Shown one piece after another: positions 44,644 through 52,113 of a stretch of DNA of 52,113 bases. Under the pieces are notes generated by a model. That model had not been told where the DNA came from, searched no databases, and was given only the letters and a program-made list of their open reading frames with translations. The stretch spans positions 1 to 52,113 of the forward strand of contig DATKWZ010000039.1 of NCBI GenBank assembly GCA_035529315.1. The letters are read 5' to 3'. Every line of letters starts with the position of its first letter. The stretch's first letter is position 1. Origin of the DNA: Anaerolineae bacterium (GTDB taxonomy: Bacteria > Desulfobacterota > Desulfobacteria > Desulfobacterales > ETH-SRB1). Made by a program: the position numbers and the translations under genes.

Positions 44644-45338
44644 AACGAATTCTGATTGCTGTAATAATGGCTGTTGGAATACATGGGCTTCTTCTGGGGG
44701 TAGAGTTTAACCGTATAAGAGGTGTATCCCTGGAAAGACCGAAATCCAGTATTGTGACTATGACACTGGTTTCCAGGCAGCCGGGAAAGGCGGAATCTAA
44801 ACCGGTTATTAACGAGCGAGCGTCTGTCGATAGAAATAAAAACAAGGCAGAAAAAAAAAGGCTTTTAGCTAAACCGGAAAAGAAAAAACATGTTATACGA
44901 TCATCAAACGCAGCAAATATTTATGATAAAAAGAAGAAAACAGAACCCGGAATAATTTCAAAAAAAGATAATTTTACCCGTGAACCAGCGAGGGGCATTT
45001 TAAAGGATAGAAGTTCTACTGAGGCAAAGCAGAGTTTCTCAGGCAGTCAGGGATTTAACTCTGTGAAAAAAGCCATTCCAATATATGATAAAAATCCTTT
45101 GCCGGAATATCCATTAATTGCCAGGAGAAGAGGCTTTCAGGGCACAGCAGTTCTTGAGGTTATGGTCGACCGAAACGGAAGGGTAGGGGATTTAAGGATT
45201 TTTAAGTCCAGTGGTTATAAAGTGTTAGACAGTGCTGCGGAGGAATCTGTCAGGGAGTGGATATTTAAGCCCGCGATAAAAGGGGATGAAAAAGTTGAAA
45301 TGTGGGTCAGAGTCCCTGTATGCTTTCAGTTGAAATGA
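44640..45338 (+). CDS. tonB: TonB-family energy transducer
   Basis: 232 residues: N-terminal anchor (IAVIMAVGIHGLLLG), a long K/E/R-rich periplasmic spacer (40-150) poor in the usual proline, and the C-terminal TonB fold (EYPLIARRRGFQGTAVLEV, then SAAEESVREWIFKPA). Starts with GTG at 44640. It ends overlapping the convergent glycerate kinase by 13 bases. Would drive the receptor at 34953. Confidence 0.93.
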   Translation: MKRILIAVIMAVGIHGLLLGVEFNRIRGVSLERPKSSIVTMTLVSRQPGKAESKPVINERASVDRNKNKAEKKRLLAKPEKKKHVIRSSNAANIYDKKKKTEPGIISKKDNFTREPARGILKDRSSTEAKQSFSGSQGFNSVKKAIPIYDKNPLPEYPLIARRRGFQGTAVLEVMVDRNGRVGDLRIFKSSGYKVLDSAAEESVREWIFKPAIKGDEKVEMWVRVPVCFQLK

Positions 45339-46684
45339 GAAATGCCGGCCAGAATTATCCTTAAATCCATAACATTTGTGTTTGTCGGGCCGGTTATCAG
45401 CAGGTCCCCAAGTTTTTGAAAAAAATGATAAGAGTCGTTGTCTGCCAGAAAATAGCCGGGATTAAGCCCCATGGCCATGGCTCTTGATAAGGTATTTGTA
45501 TCAGCTATTGCTCCTGCGGCATCTGTGGGTCCGTCTGTGCCGTCTGTGCCTCCGCTCAGAATGACAATATTTTTTGTGGCGGCAATATCAATAGCCGCGG
45601 CCAGCGCGAATTCCTGATTTCTTCCCCCAAGCCCTTTCCCCTTGACAGTTACTGTGGTTTCTCCGCCTGAAATAATGCACGCGGGCGACTTTATTGGATT
45701 GCCTGTTTTAATAATTTCTCTAACTATGGTGCTGTGAACATGCGCTACATGGGTTGTGTCACCTTCGATCATCGAGGAAAGAATGATGGTGTTATAGCCA
45801 AGGGTTTCAGATTTTTTCTTTGCCGCTGATATGGCTTCAATATTGCTGCCTATAATTATATTCTGTGCTTTTTCAAAGACCGGATCGCCCGGCTTCGGTG
45901 TTTCCGGGACCCTGCCCGAAATTCCGTTCTTTATATGTCTTACAACAGATATGGGTAATTTTTTCTGAATTTTATATTTTTCAATAATTTTCATGCAATC
46001 GTCGAAACCGCTTGAATCCGGGACGGTGGGCCCTGATGCGATAACATCCAGATTATCACCGACAACATCTGAAAGTATCAGCGATACGAGCGAAGCAGGG
46101 TAGGCAGCTTGAGCCAGCCTTCCCCCTTTTATCATGGAGATATGCTTTCTTAACGCATTAATTTCGTGTATAGACGCTCCGCAGGAAAGAAGTATTTTTA
46201 TTGTATCCTGTTTGTCTTTTAATGTGATGCCCGGCAAGGGAAGGGGAAGCAGGGCGGAACCGCCGCCTGAAATAAGACATAAAACCAGGTCATCCCTGCC
46301 TGCATTGTTTGCAAGATCAATAATAGCTTCTGCGCCCTGTTGCCCGTTTTTATCCGGAACAGGGTGTCCTGCCTCTATCAGTTTGATTCGGCCAAGTTTG
46401 CCTGTGTGCCCATATTTGACATTGACGATCCCTTTTGTAAACCTGTCTCCAAGAATGTTTTCTATCTCTGCAGCCATGGGGGCTGTTGCTTTTCCAGCCC
46501 CGATTACAAAGATATTTTTATATTTGGAAAGATCGTAACGCAAATCAGCGATAAAAAGATGGTTGTTTTCAAGCCTGCAATATCTCTTTACAGCAGCGCC
46601 CGGCTCGACAGCCTGCAGGCCCGAATAAAAGATTTCTTCAGCATCTTTTCTCATCTGAGTAATATTTTTTATTTTAGAGTTCAT
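45326..46684 (-). CDS. Glycerate 2-kinase, GckA/TtuD (MOFRL/DUF4147) family
   Basis: 452 residues. N-terminal DUF4147 with VIGAGKATAPMAAEIE and GHPVPDKNGQQGAE, LCLISGGGSALLPLP, and a C-terminal MOFRL-type domain with ISGGETTVTVKGKGLGGRNQEFALAAA and SGGTDGTDGPTDAAGAI. Phosphorylates glycerate to 2-phosphoglycerate. No functional link to the B12 genes is apparent. Confidence 0.93.
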   Translation of the reverse strand: MNSKIKNITQMRKDAEEIFYSGLQAVEPGAAVKRYCRLENNHLFIADLRYDLSKYKNIFVIGAGKATAPMAAEIENILGDRFTKGIVNVKYGHTGKLGRIKLIEAGHPVPDKNGQQGAEAIIDLANNAGRDDLVLCLISGGGSALLPLPLPGITLKDKQDTIKILLSCGASIHEINALRKHISMIKGGRLAQAAYPASLVSLILSDVVGDNLDVIASGPTVPDSSGFDDCMKIIEKYKIQKKLPISVVRHIKNGISGRVPETPKPGDPVFEKAQNIIIGSNIEAISAAKKKSETLGYNTIILSSMIEGDTTHVAHVHSTIVREIIKTGNPIKSPACIISGGETTVTVKGKGLGGRNQEFALAAAIDIAATKNIVILSGGTDGTDGPTDAAGAIADTNTLSRAMAMGLNPGYFLADNDSYHFFQKLGDLLITGPTNTNVMDLRIILAGISHFN

Positions 46685-46700
46685 AATATATGAAAAAGAT

Positions 46701-46765
46701 TAACGTCCAACATCGAACATTGAACATCGAACGTCGAATAATGATGTCGCTCCGCTCTTCAAATT
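46701..46765. repeat. GTTCGATGTTGG-type repeat upstream of glycerate kinase
   Basis: AACGTCCAACATCGAACATTG units followed by TCGAATAATGATGTCGCTCCGCTCTTC. The reverse complement matches the element at 27191-27250, including the GGAGCGA...TCAT lead-in. Short units of the same type also encode the start of the fragment at 46808-46927. Confidence 0.8.
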
Positions 46766-46807
46766 ATTCTAAAATCGAATAAAAAACCAATACAAATATT
46801 TAAACGA

Positions 46808-46927
46808 CTATTTCTGTTTCTTTTCAGCCGTTTTGATACTCGTAACGAAAATCTTAATTAATTCCTCTGTTTCTTCATCTTTTTTCATTCGACGTTCGAT
46901 GTTGGACGTTCGATGTTCGATGTTCAT
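46808..46927 (-). pseudogene. Four-helix-bundle (23S intervening-sequence type) protein, C-terminal remnant
   Basis: A 39-codon frame from ATG 46927 reads MNIEHRTSNIERRMKKDEE then ELIKIFVTSIKTAEKKQK. The last part resembles the C-terminal helix of four-helix-bundle proteins often carried by such repeats; the front is GTTCGATG repeat translated. The body of the protein is absent, so it is likely a relic. Confidence 0.55.
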
Positions 46928-46930
46928 TTT

Positions 46931-48163
46931 CTAAATTTTTAAAATAGTTTTTATCCGCTTTAAAACAGGCGGATGAGAATAGTTTAGAAACACATAAAAA
47001 GGGTGCGGCATTAGATTAGAGAGATTGCTGACCGAGAGCTTTTTAAGAGCATCGGCCATAGAGACAGGGTTTCCGGTTGTTTTGGCGGCAAACCTGTCGG
47101 CTTCATACTCGTTTTTGCGTGAATGCATATGTTTAAAGATCCCGATAAAAAAGTCGATTGGTGAATACAGCATACCAAAGAAAATCAGCCCCGTATATAC
47201 AGATATCTTATCCATGTAAAAAGCGTCAAAAAGCTCCTGAAAGGAAACAAACAAAGACAGGAGAAAAAGCATCAGCCCTGCCTGCAATATCCCGATAATA
47301 ATGGCCTGGAAAATATGCTTTTTCTTGTAATGTCCCATTTCATGGGCAAGCACCGCCACCAGTTCATTTACAGTTAAACTGTCTATTATCGTGTCAAAGA
47401 GAGCAATCCGTTTATTTTTGCCAAAACCTGTAAAAAAAGCATTTGATTTGCTTGAACGTCGCGAACCATCCATGACAAAGATGTTTTTGAGCGGAAAATC
47501 TATAGAATGCGCGTAAGCCATTATACTGTTCTTGAGCTCCCCATCTTTCAGCGGATTGAACTTATTAAACAGAGGCATAATCCATGAAGGCGCTATAAAC
47601 TGCAGTATCAGCATAAAAAGGGTGACACCTATCCAGCAATACCACCATGCATTGGCTCCGGCATATTCAAAAAAGATCAGTATCCCGGCCAGAAGCGGCC
47701 CCCCAAGCAGTATCGAAAGTATCAATCCCTTGATTATATCCAGGAAAAACGTGAGCCAGGTGGTTTTATTGAAACCAAAACGCTCCTCAATTACAAAGGT
47801 TGAGTAAATACTTAAAGGCAGAGACAAAATAGCTTTGATAAACAGCAGGATACCTATGTATATCAGGCCGGTGGTAATAGATCCATAGTCCAACGATCGC
47901 GCCCATTGATCCAGAAAGGGAAACCCCTTTCCGAACCAGAATATGAGAAGCACGGTGATATCAAACACGGATGCAATCCATCCGAAATGGGTGTTTGCCC
48001 GCAGATATTTTTGGGATTTTTTATAACGATCTTTATCATACAGGCCATGAAATGCTTCAGGAACTTCAGCCCGCAATTCTTTAAGGTTTAAACAATCAGC
48101 CCAGAAGTGCAGTATGAATTCGCTAACAATGGCAACAAGAATGATTACAGCGATAAAGTTCAT
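46931..48163 (-). CDS. M48 family (Ste24/CAAX-protease-like) membrane metalloprotease
   Basis: 410 residues from ATG 48163 (TTG at 48187 would add eight). About seven hydrophobic segments; zinc motif HEMGH at 274-278 and third ligand in NEYEADRFAA. The YSTFVIEERFGFN and PLFNKFNPL motifs are typical of Ste24-like bacterial proteases involved in envelope protein quality control. Confidence 0.92.
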   Translation of the reverse strand: MNFIAVIILVAIVSEFILHFWADCLNLKELRAEVPEAFHGLYDKDRYKKSQKYLRANTHFGWIASVFDITVLLIFWFGKGFPFLDQWARSLDYGSITTGLIYIGILLFIKAILSLPLSIYSTFVIEERFGFNKTTWLTFFLDIIKGLILSILLGGPLLAGILIFFEYAGANAWWYCWIGVTLFMLILQFIAPSWIMPLFNKFNPLKDGELKNSIMAYAHSIDFPLKNIFVMDGSRRSSKSNAFFTGFGKNKRIALFDTIIDSLTVNELVAVLAHEMGHYKKKHIFQAIIIGILQAGLMLFLLSLFVSFQELFDAFYMDKISVYTGLIFFGMLYSPIDFFIGIFKHMHSRKNEYEADRFAAKTTGNPVSMADALKKLSVSNLSNLMPHPFYVFLNYSHPPVLKRIKTILKI

Positions 48164-48356
48164 ATTAACGGTAATAGGAAAAAACAATTGGCTGGGTCAA
48201 CAGAAAAATCAAAATCGTTTTGTGAAAAGCCCTTGGCTATGCAATTCCAATTATTAACAATCAATAATTGAACCGCATATTACACACCGACAGCCACGGA
48301 GCTGTTACAATATCAACCGATGGGCAGTCTCTTGAAGTTTTGCCCTGAAATAATTC

Positions 48357-48384
48357 TTGACAACCGATCTTTATTTAGTATCAT
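48357..48384 (+). promoter_or_regulatory. Sigma-70-like promoter of toxin-antitoxin operon
   Basis: TTGACA at 48357-48362, 16-base spacer, TATCAT at 48379-48384, about 20 bases before the antitoxin start. The rest of the 240-base gap back to the protease start shows no gene. Confidence 0.6.
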
Positions 48385-48404
48385 ATTCGGACTGGAGGTG
48401 AAAA

Positions 48405-48686
48405 ATGCATATTACAACTGATATAAAACCGGTTACATACCTAAAATCAAAAGCAGCCGATTTGTTAAATCAAATAAACGATACCCATCGCCCTGTTATT
48501 ATAACCCAAAACGGTGAACCGCGCGCTGTTCTTCAAGACCCTGAAAGTTATGAGAATATGCGCAATGCAATCGGAATATTAAAGGCTCTTTCCCAGGGCG
48601 AATCAGATATTAAAAATGGAAAAATTAAATCTCAAGAGGAAGTATTCAAAGGAATAGAAAGCTCACTGAAAGATAAGCTTAAATGA
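48405..48686 (+). CDS. Phd/YefM-type antitoxin
   Basis: 93 residues. N-terminal DNA-binding/dimer domain (TTDIKPVTYLKSKAADLLNQI, then RPVIITQNGEPRAVLQDPESYENM) and a C-terminal toxin-wrapping tail rich in K/E. ACTGGAGGTG lies just before ATG. Probably represses its own promoter. Overlaps the toxin by four bases. Confidence 0.9.
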   Translation: MHITTDIKPVTYLKSKAADLLNQINDTHRPVIITQNGEPRAVLQDPESYENMRNAIGILKALSQGESDIKNGKIKSQEEVFKGIESSLKDKLK

Positions 48687-49015
48687 ATCGAAGTTATGAA
48701 ATTGCATGGGCGCGTGTCGCAGAAAACGATTTAAAAGAGATAATTGATTATATCGCAATCGATAGCCCGGCCAATGCATTAAAAATTTTCCAAAGAATCA
48801 AAAAAAAAGCATCAGGTCTATATACTATGCCTGAAAGATGCCGAATAGTTCCTGAGCTTAAGGACCAGGGTATTTTGCAGTATCGAGAATTAATTGTACC
48901 ACCCTGGAGAATTATTTTTAGAATAGCAGAAATAAAAATTTACGTTTTATCTGTTCTGGATTCAAGACGAAACATCGAGGATGTTCTGTTTAAAAGACTA
49001 ATTAATATTAAATAA
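48683..49015 (+). CDS. RelE/ParE-type toxin
   Basis: 110 residues: YEIAWARVAENDLKEIIDYIA, MPERCRIVPEL and YRELIVPPWRIIFRI with a final VLSVLDSRRNIEDVL, the ParE/RelE layout. Whether it targets mRNA or gyrase cannot be told. Complete, with no disrupting stops. Confidence 0.9.
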   Translation: MNRSYEIAWARVAENDLKEIIDYIAIDSPANALKIFQRIKKKASGLYTMPERCRIVPELKDQGILQYRELIVPPWRIIFRIAEIKIYVLSVLDSRRNIEDVLFKRLINIK

Positions 49016-49207
49016 CATAGCTGCGAACAAAGCCTTTCACACGAGTATGCCTGCTTCTGTTGCTGCCCGGAAAAGAATGCGAGACATCTTATATTATAAC
49101 ATTCGTTGCTAATATGATAGGAAACTTATATTATTAAAGGTTAGGCTACTTATGGCAAAAAAGACAAAGGATAGAGTGGTAACTCATCGAAAAGATAACA
49201 AATTGAA
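49016..49207. other. Intergenic region after toxin gene
   Basis: No gene or repeat I can support in these ~190 bases; AT-rich, with scattered stops in all frames. Confidence 0.4.
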
Positions 49208-49236
49208 TTGACTTGGATGTTTACATAATATACACT
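49208..49236 (+). promoter_or_regulatory. Candidate promoter of the small transcript at 49243-49360
   Basis: TTGACT (49208-49213), 17-base spacer, TACACT (49231-49236). About 85 bases downstream lies a strong terminator, giving a predicted transcript near 115 bases. Weak consensus, so tentative. Confidence 0.35.
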
Positions 49237-49270
49237 GCTTCAGATTAATTCCGGTCTGTTTTTTGAACCT

Positions 49271-49370
49271 CAAACAGGAGGATCACGTGGCCAGCCATAG
49301 TATTACAAAAAAAAATAAAGCCCCATTTCTTCAGCTACATGAAGGATGGGGCTTTTTGTTTCACAAATAG
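49271..49370 (+). repeat. Repeat copy 1 with mini-gene: AGGAGG, GTG-start 27-codon frame
   Basis: CAAACAGGAGGATCACGTG places a perfect AGGAGG five bases before GTG 49287. The frame reads 27 codons (MASHSITKKNKAPF, then LQLHEGWGFLFHK) to TAG 49370 and spans a terminator hairpin. A second copy at 51066-51155 keeps the leader and hairpin but its frame stops after nine codons. Either a mobile small element or an sRNA/leader; the peptide is unproven. Confidence 0.55.
49313..49358. terminator. Strong hairpin AAAGCCCCAT / ATGGGGCTTTTT
   Basis: Perfect GC-rich stem with A-rich left flank and T-run on the right, so it can terminate in both directions. Lies within the repeat copy 1. Confidence 0.8.
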
Positions 49371-49418
49371 CAAACTTCCTTACGGTCGAAGCTCCCCGCT
49401 GCTTGGCGGGGAAGCTTC
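49366..49418. repeat. REP-like palindromic element, copy 2 (inverted)
   Basis: AAATAGCAAACTTCCTTACGGTCG then GAAGCTCCCCGCTGCTTGGCGGGGAAGCTTC. The reverse complement matches the element at 22115-22172 including the CCGTAAGGA.GTTTGCTATTT flank. The conserved unpaired flank is typical of REP sequences. Confidence 0.85.
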
Positions 49419-49592
49419 AAACTATGATTAAGGTTATGAATAGATCAAGATTGCAGTTTTATCTGAACTGACCGGGCTTAACTCAGAATTCACACAAGAG
49501 AAACAAATCAGGAAATTTATTGCAGACAATAGTGGGTTTTTATTTTTTTTAAAGCTAATTTTAGATTTGACTTACTTATTTTTGTTTAGGAA
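49419..49592. other. Intergenic region upstream of MinD-like gene
   Basis: About 170 bases, no gene. Ends in a T-rich stretch and TTTAGGAA ribosome binding site. A promoter for the ATPase gene is likely here but no clear consensus is seen. Confidence 0.4.
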
Positions 49593-50510
49593 ATGACTAT
49601 GACAAAACAAAAAAAGGCTGAGAACACAAAAAAAATCTGGGCTATCGGCGGAGGAAAAGGTGGTATCGGGAAATCACTTTTTACAGTCAACATGGGAGTT
49701 GGCCTTGCAAACATGGGGAAGAAAGTGATTGTACTCGATTCCGATCTTGGGGGGGCCAACCTGCATACCCTGCTCGGAATAAAATTTGTTAAATATAATC
49801 TCAATGACTACATAAATAAAACCTGTGAATTAGAACAAACGATTCTTCCCACTTCGATTAATAACCTTTGGTTGATTAGTGGGGCAAATGGTATTCTGGG
49901 ATCAGCAAATCCCAGTTATTTTCAAAAAATGAAAACGATCCAATGCTTTAATCAGCTTGAAGCTGACTACATCCTGGTTGATCTCGGAGCTGGCTCATCC
50001 TACAATGTTCTGGATTTTTTAAACTCGGCAGATGAGAAAATTGTAATTTTCAGTCCGGAACCCACAAGCATTCAAAATGTATATGGGTTTTTAAAGAGTG
50101 CTATCTATAGAAAACTGATCAGAACGTTTAAAGAGAATAAGCCTGTAATGGATACAATTAAAAAGGCAATTGATCCTAAAAATGAAAGAAAAGTGTCCAC
50201 CATGAATGAGCTTTCCAAAAGAGTTTATGAGATTGATCAAGACGGGCACAATATTTTTATACAAACCGTAAAGAATTATCGTCCCAATACGATAATCAAT
50301 ATGCTGAAGAATAAGGGAGAACAAAATATAGCTCTTGGTTTGAATCTGACGGCCAAAAAATTTCTTAACCTGGATATGAATTATCTGGGATGTTTAGAAT
50401 CTGATGACATTGTTTCAGAATCGGTAAAAGCCATGACACCATTTATGAAAATGAACCCGGATGCTAGTGTGAGCAATTCCATAAATAAAATTATCCAGAA
50501 GCTTGTTTAA
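49593..50510 (+). CDS. MinD/ParA-family ATPase, orphan (FlhG/MotR-like)
   Basis: 305 residues. Deviant Walker A GKGGIGKS at 21-28, LDSDLGGANLHTLLG and DYILVDLGAGSS, as in FlhG-type MinD proteins. No flhF, fliA or minC/E nearby, so the cargo is unknown. The middle (170-235) is less conserved and helical. The zinc-ribbon gene follows by 51 bases. Confidence 0.9.
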   Translation: MTMTKQKKAENTKKIWAIGGGKGGIGKSLFTVNMGVGLANMGKKVIVLDSDLGGANLHTLLGIKFVKYNLNDYINKTCELEQTILPTSINNLWLISGANGILGSANPSYFQKMKTIQCFNQLEADYILVDLGAGSSYNVLDFLNSADEKIVIFSPEPTSIQNVYGFLKSAIYRKLIRTFKENKPVMDTIKKAIDPKNERKVSTMNELSKRVYEIDQDGHNIFIQTVKNYRPNTIINMLKNKGEQNIALGLNLTAKKFLNLDMNYLGCLESDDIVSESVKAMTPFMKMNPDASVSNSINKIIQKLV

Positions 50511-50561
50511 AGTCAGTGTAATGCTGGAATAGTGTATGAAAGAAGCAGTACAGGAGAAATC

Positions 50562-50888
50562 ATGAAAGTATATTGCATGGAATGCAAGCAACCCATTGAA
50601 GTCAATACTTCTCAAATAATCGATTCCTATATCCCTCCGGATCTTTGTAAATGTGATAATTGCAATCAGGAAAATGAGACTGACTTAGGTGAAAAAAAAG
50701 GTAAGGTCTATTATGATAGGCCAAAGATTTCCTATAGAGAACTCCGGGAAAAAGAACAGGAAGAAATAAGTAGACATAGATGGTTTATGAACGAAAAAAA
50801 GGGATATGATGTTGGAAAGGACGATTCCGAAGCTGACTGGAGAAAAAATTATGAAAATGATTTTTTAACACAATGGAATTATAGATAA
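50562..50888 (+). CDS. Small zinc-ribbon protein of unknown function
   Basis: 108 residues from ATG 50562 with CAGGAG before it. Two pairs of cysteines at the N-terminus (CMEC and CKCDNC) form a likely zinc ribbon. The rest is acidic and helical with REKEQEEISRHRWFMNEKKGYDVG and DWRKNYENDFLTQW. I do not recognise the family. Probably co-expressed with the MinD-like ATPase. Confidence 0.75.
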   Translation: MKVYCMECKQPIEVNTSQIIDSYIPPDLCKCDNCNQENETDLGEKKGKVYYDRPKISYRELREKEQEEISRHRWFMNEKKGYDVGKDDSEADWRKNYENDFLTQWNYR

Positions 50889-50897
50889 AAAAACAAA

Positions 50898-51056
50898 TGG
50901 GGTCAGGTCTACTATTGACCCATGAAAGACAATACGAGACGCAAACCTTAATAACAGAAGAGTTTTGAAGCTTAAAAAATACGACAGAAAAATTAAAAGA
51001 CAGATGGGAAAAATACCCGACAGCACCAATAAGGGTCAAGGGCAGACTTTACCCCA
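50898..51056. repeat. Small inverted-repeat element (MITE-like)
   Basis: Imperfect ~27-base inverted ends: AAATGGGGTCAGGTCTACTA (then TTGACCC) at 50898-50924 and GGGTCAAGGGCAGACTTTA (then CCCCATTT) at 51028-51056. The ~100-base interior has no gene. GGGGTCAGGTCT ends are often found around RAYT transposase genes; GTGACCCCAAAGTT at the window end is a related end. Confidence 0.6.
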
Positions 51057-51065
51057 TTTCGTGTT

Positions 51066-51155
51066 CAAACAGGAGGATCACGTGACCCATCATAATATTA
51101 CAAAAAAATAAAGCCCCATTTATTCAGTAATATGAAGGATGGTGCTTTTTGTTTA
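51066..51155 (+). repeat. Repeat copy 2 (degenerate mini-gene with hairpin)
   Basis: CAAACAGGAGGATCACGTGACC, then ATATTACAAAAAAA and the AAAGCCCCATTT / AAGGATGGTGCTTTTT hairpin match copy 1 at 49271-49370. The GTG frame ends after nine codons owing to a two-base loss in the A-run. The hairpin has one mismatch. Confidence 0.7.
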
Positions 51156-51359
51156 TGCAGGCCAGGACCTGAAATCATGAACTAAAAAAAAAGATTTAGC
51201 TGTTCTATTATTGACGATACAAACTTATAAGCTGAGGAGCATCACATAAACCGCGCTTTTTTTATTGCGTAACACCCCCTGATACTATAAATTAAATTAG
51301 CTATTCAAGGTGTCAACAAATTTAGGCCCCATCCAAACTAACAAAAAGGAGTAATCGCT
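51156..51359. other. Intergenic region upstream of BON-domain gene
   Basis: About 200 bases without a gene. Contains AT-rich DNA and ends with AAAAAGGAG, the ribosome binding site of the next gene. Confidence 0.4.
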
Positions 51360-51674
51360 ATGAAAAAGAGAAATATCGTTATTCACTGTTTAGTGCTTCT
51401 TATGCTTATCGCCACCTTTTCGGCCTGTGCATCGACACGCACACAGTCAAGCGCAGGGGAATACATCGACGATTCAGTCATCACGACCAAGGTGAAATCT
51501 CTGATTGCAGCGGATGATTTTCTGAAATCATTTCAGATCAGTATCGAAACCTACAAGGGCACCGTTCAACTGAGCGGCTTCGTTGGTTCTCAAAAGGCCG
51601 TCGATAAAGCGGATGAAATCGTAAAGAGCGTCAAAGGGGTTACATCCGTAAAGAATAATCTGATCGTGAAATAG
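51360..51674 (+). CDS. BON-domain (OsmY-like) periplasmic lipoprotein
   Basis: 104 residues. Signal sequence with a lipobox-like FSAC (Cys at about 23), then one BON domain (YIDDSVITTKVKSLIAADDFL, GTVQLSGFVGSQ, VKSVKGVTSVKNNLIVK). Such proteins associate with the envelope and are often stress-induced. Confidence 0.88.
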   Translation: MKKRNIVIHCLVLLMLIATFSACASTRTQSSAGEYIDDSVITTKVKSLIAADDFLKSFQISIETYKGTVQLSGFVGSQKAVDKADEIVKSVKGVTSVKNNLIVK

Positions 51675-51676
51675 GC

Positions 51677-51868
51677 GAAGTCGGAATCTTCGCGTTCGCG
51701 TATCAGGGTATTCCCTTCATGACCAGAGAAAAGGTCGTAGATATCGGGCCCATCCACATGACGGCTGAGAAGACGAGGACACTTCCGCTTCCGCCGATCG
51801 TGGGTGGCATTTCCCTCGTGGGCGGCATCGTGTTGCTGGTCGTAGGAAAAAGATGCTTTAGGATGTGA
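51677..51868 (+). pseudogene. Small membrane protein, C-terminal remnant without start
   Basis: The frame reads EVGIFAFAYQGIPFMTREK then VVDIGPIHMTAEKTRTLPL and ends with a hydrophobic segment (GGISLVGGIVLLVVG). This is the pattern of a short two-span membrane protein (YQGI.. TTREKV.DLGP..VTAEK) that I recognise from proteobacteria. The first span and start codon are missing, with a stop just upstream. It overlaps the transposase remnant at its end. Confidence 0.6.
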
Positions 51869-52103
51869 TCTTAAATCATTCAGAGAATCTTTAAGGATAC
51901 CGGAAAAAGATAAGGTGTCCAGAGATTTGATGATATATTTTTTGTGGCAAACAGGACGTTTTACAAACCAGAAGATATCAGGACTGTTCGGTCTGTCGTA
52001 CGCATCCGTTAGCAGACGAGTTGCTATTTTCAGAGAAAAACTTCGTGTCGATAAAACCTTTAAAAAGGAATATGATAGAATAAGTGCGTTAATCAAGATG
52101 TGA
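51849..52103 (+). pseudogene. REP-associated (RAYT) transposase, C-terminal remnant
   Basis: About 84 codons matching the C-terminal helix-turn-helix tail of RAYT proteins: SRDLMIYFLWQTGRFTNQKI, SGLFGLSYASVSRRVAIF and a final ISALIKM. The catalytic HUH/tyrosine part is absent. A GTG at 51915 gives a 62-codon frame but homology extends upstream to about 51849. The trailing GTGACCCCAAAGTT is like an element end. Confidence 0.75.
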
Positions 52104-52113
52104 CCCCAAAGTT

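Noticed and set aside
44318..44845. 175-codon minus-strand open frame
   Set aside because: Antisense to exbD and tonB, no ribosome binding site.
46134..46538. 134-codon plus-strand open frame
   Set aside because: Antisense to the glycerate 2-kinase, which is well supported.
1..52113. tRNA, rRNA or prophage genes
   Set aside because: I saw no cloverleaf-type sequence, no rRNA stretches and no phage structural or integrase genes. The AGGAGGATCACG motif at 49276 and 51071 looks superficially like a 16S tail but is a ribosome binding site in a repeat.

Overview
The window comes from a bacterial chromosome of about 42-45% GC by eye. The gene content suggests an anaerobic Desulfobacterota (former deltaproteobacterial), Desulfobacterales-like organism. 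The grounds are a periplasmic plus a cytosolic CbiK cobaltochelatase, the anaerobic (cobalt-early) corrin route, TonB systems (so a Gram-negative envelope), and many short palindromic intergenic repeats with a REP-type transposase remnant. The assignment is inferred from families, not from a search. All main blocks read on the plus strand except two small minus-strand groups.

Region 1 (1-15430) is the S10-spc-alpha ribosomal protein super-operon, from the 3' end of tuf to rplQ. It includes secY, map, infA, rpmJ and rpoA, with no adk between secY and map. Five ribosomal genes use TTG starts. S14, S4, L24 and L36 carry cysteine zinc motifs. Several intergenic gaps hold palindromic dispersed repeats rather than genes. 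Region 2 (15413-16849, minus strand) holds an RNase Z-like metallo-beta-lactamase-fold protein and a conserved protein I do not recognise.

Region 3 (17200-34478) begins with a cobalamin riboswitch and intrinsic terminator. It continues as one long co-directional operon: corrinoid adenosyltransferase, periplasmic CbiK, BtuCDF-type ABC importer, CbiC, CbiL, a GATE-type membrane protein, CbiD, CbiET, a CbiF-CbiG fusion, CbiH, two PP-loop ATPases (an asparagine-synthase-like protein without glutaminase domain, and a DUF71/COG2102 protein), CbiB, a CobD/CobC-type PLP enzyme and ThyX. Together these make most of the corrin ring and part of the lower arm and import corrinoids. The side-chain amidases CbiA and CbiP, the reductase CbiJ and the nucleotide-loop genes are not in the window.

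Region 4 (34479-45338) begins with a truncated exbB remnant and a second cobalamin riboswitch whose terminator nearly matches the first. It then encodes a TonB-dependent receptor, a DUF2162 membrane protein, a MotA/ExbB-type channel protein, a DUF2149 (ExbD-like) protein, an exported and membrane-anchored CobN-like chelatase, a second cytosolic CbiK, and exbB-exbD-tonB. This resembles the haem-related hmuRSTUV gene set but is placed under B12 control. I consider it the most interesting system here: a TonB- and proton-motive-force-linked metal/tetrapyrrole handling machine feeding cobalamin synthesis.

Region 5 (45326-52113) is accessory: glycerate 2-kinase and an M48 (Ste24-like) protease on the minus strand, a four-helix-bundle gene remnant, a Phd/ParE-type toxin-antitoxin pair, an orphan MinD/ParA ATPase with a zinc-ribbon neighbour, a BON-domain lipoprotein, and remnants of a small membrane protein and a REP-associated transposase. 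The gaps hold paired repeats, including one that looks like a tiny gene with its own promoter, ribosome binding site and terminator.
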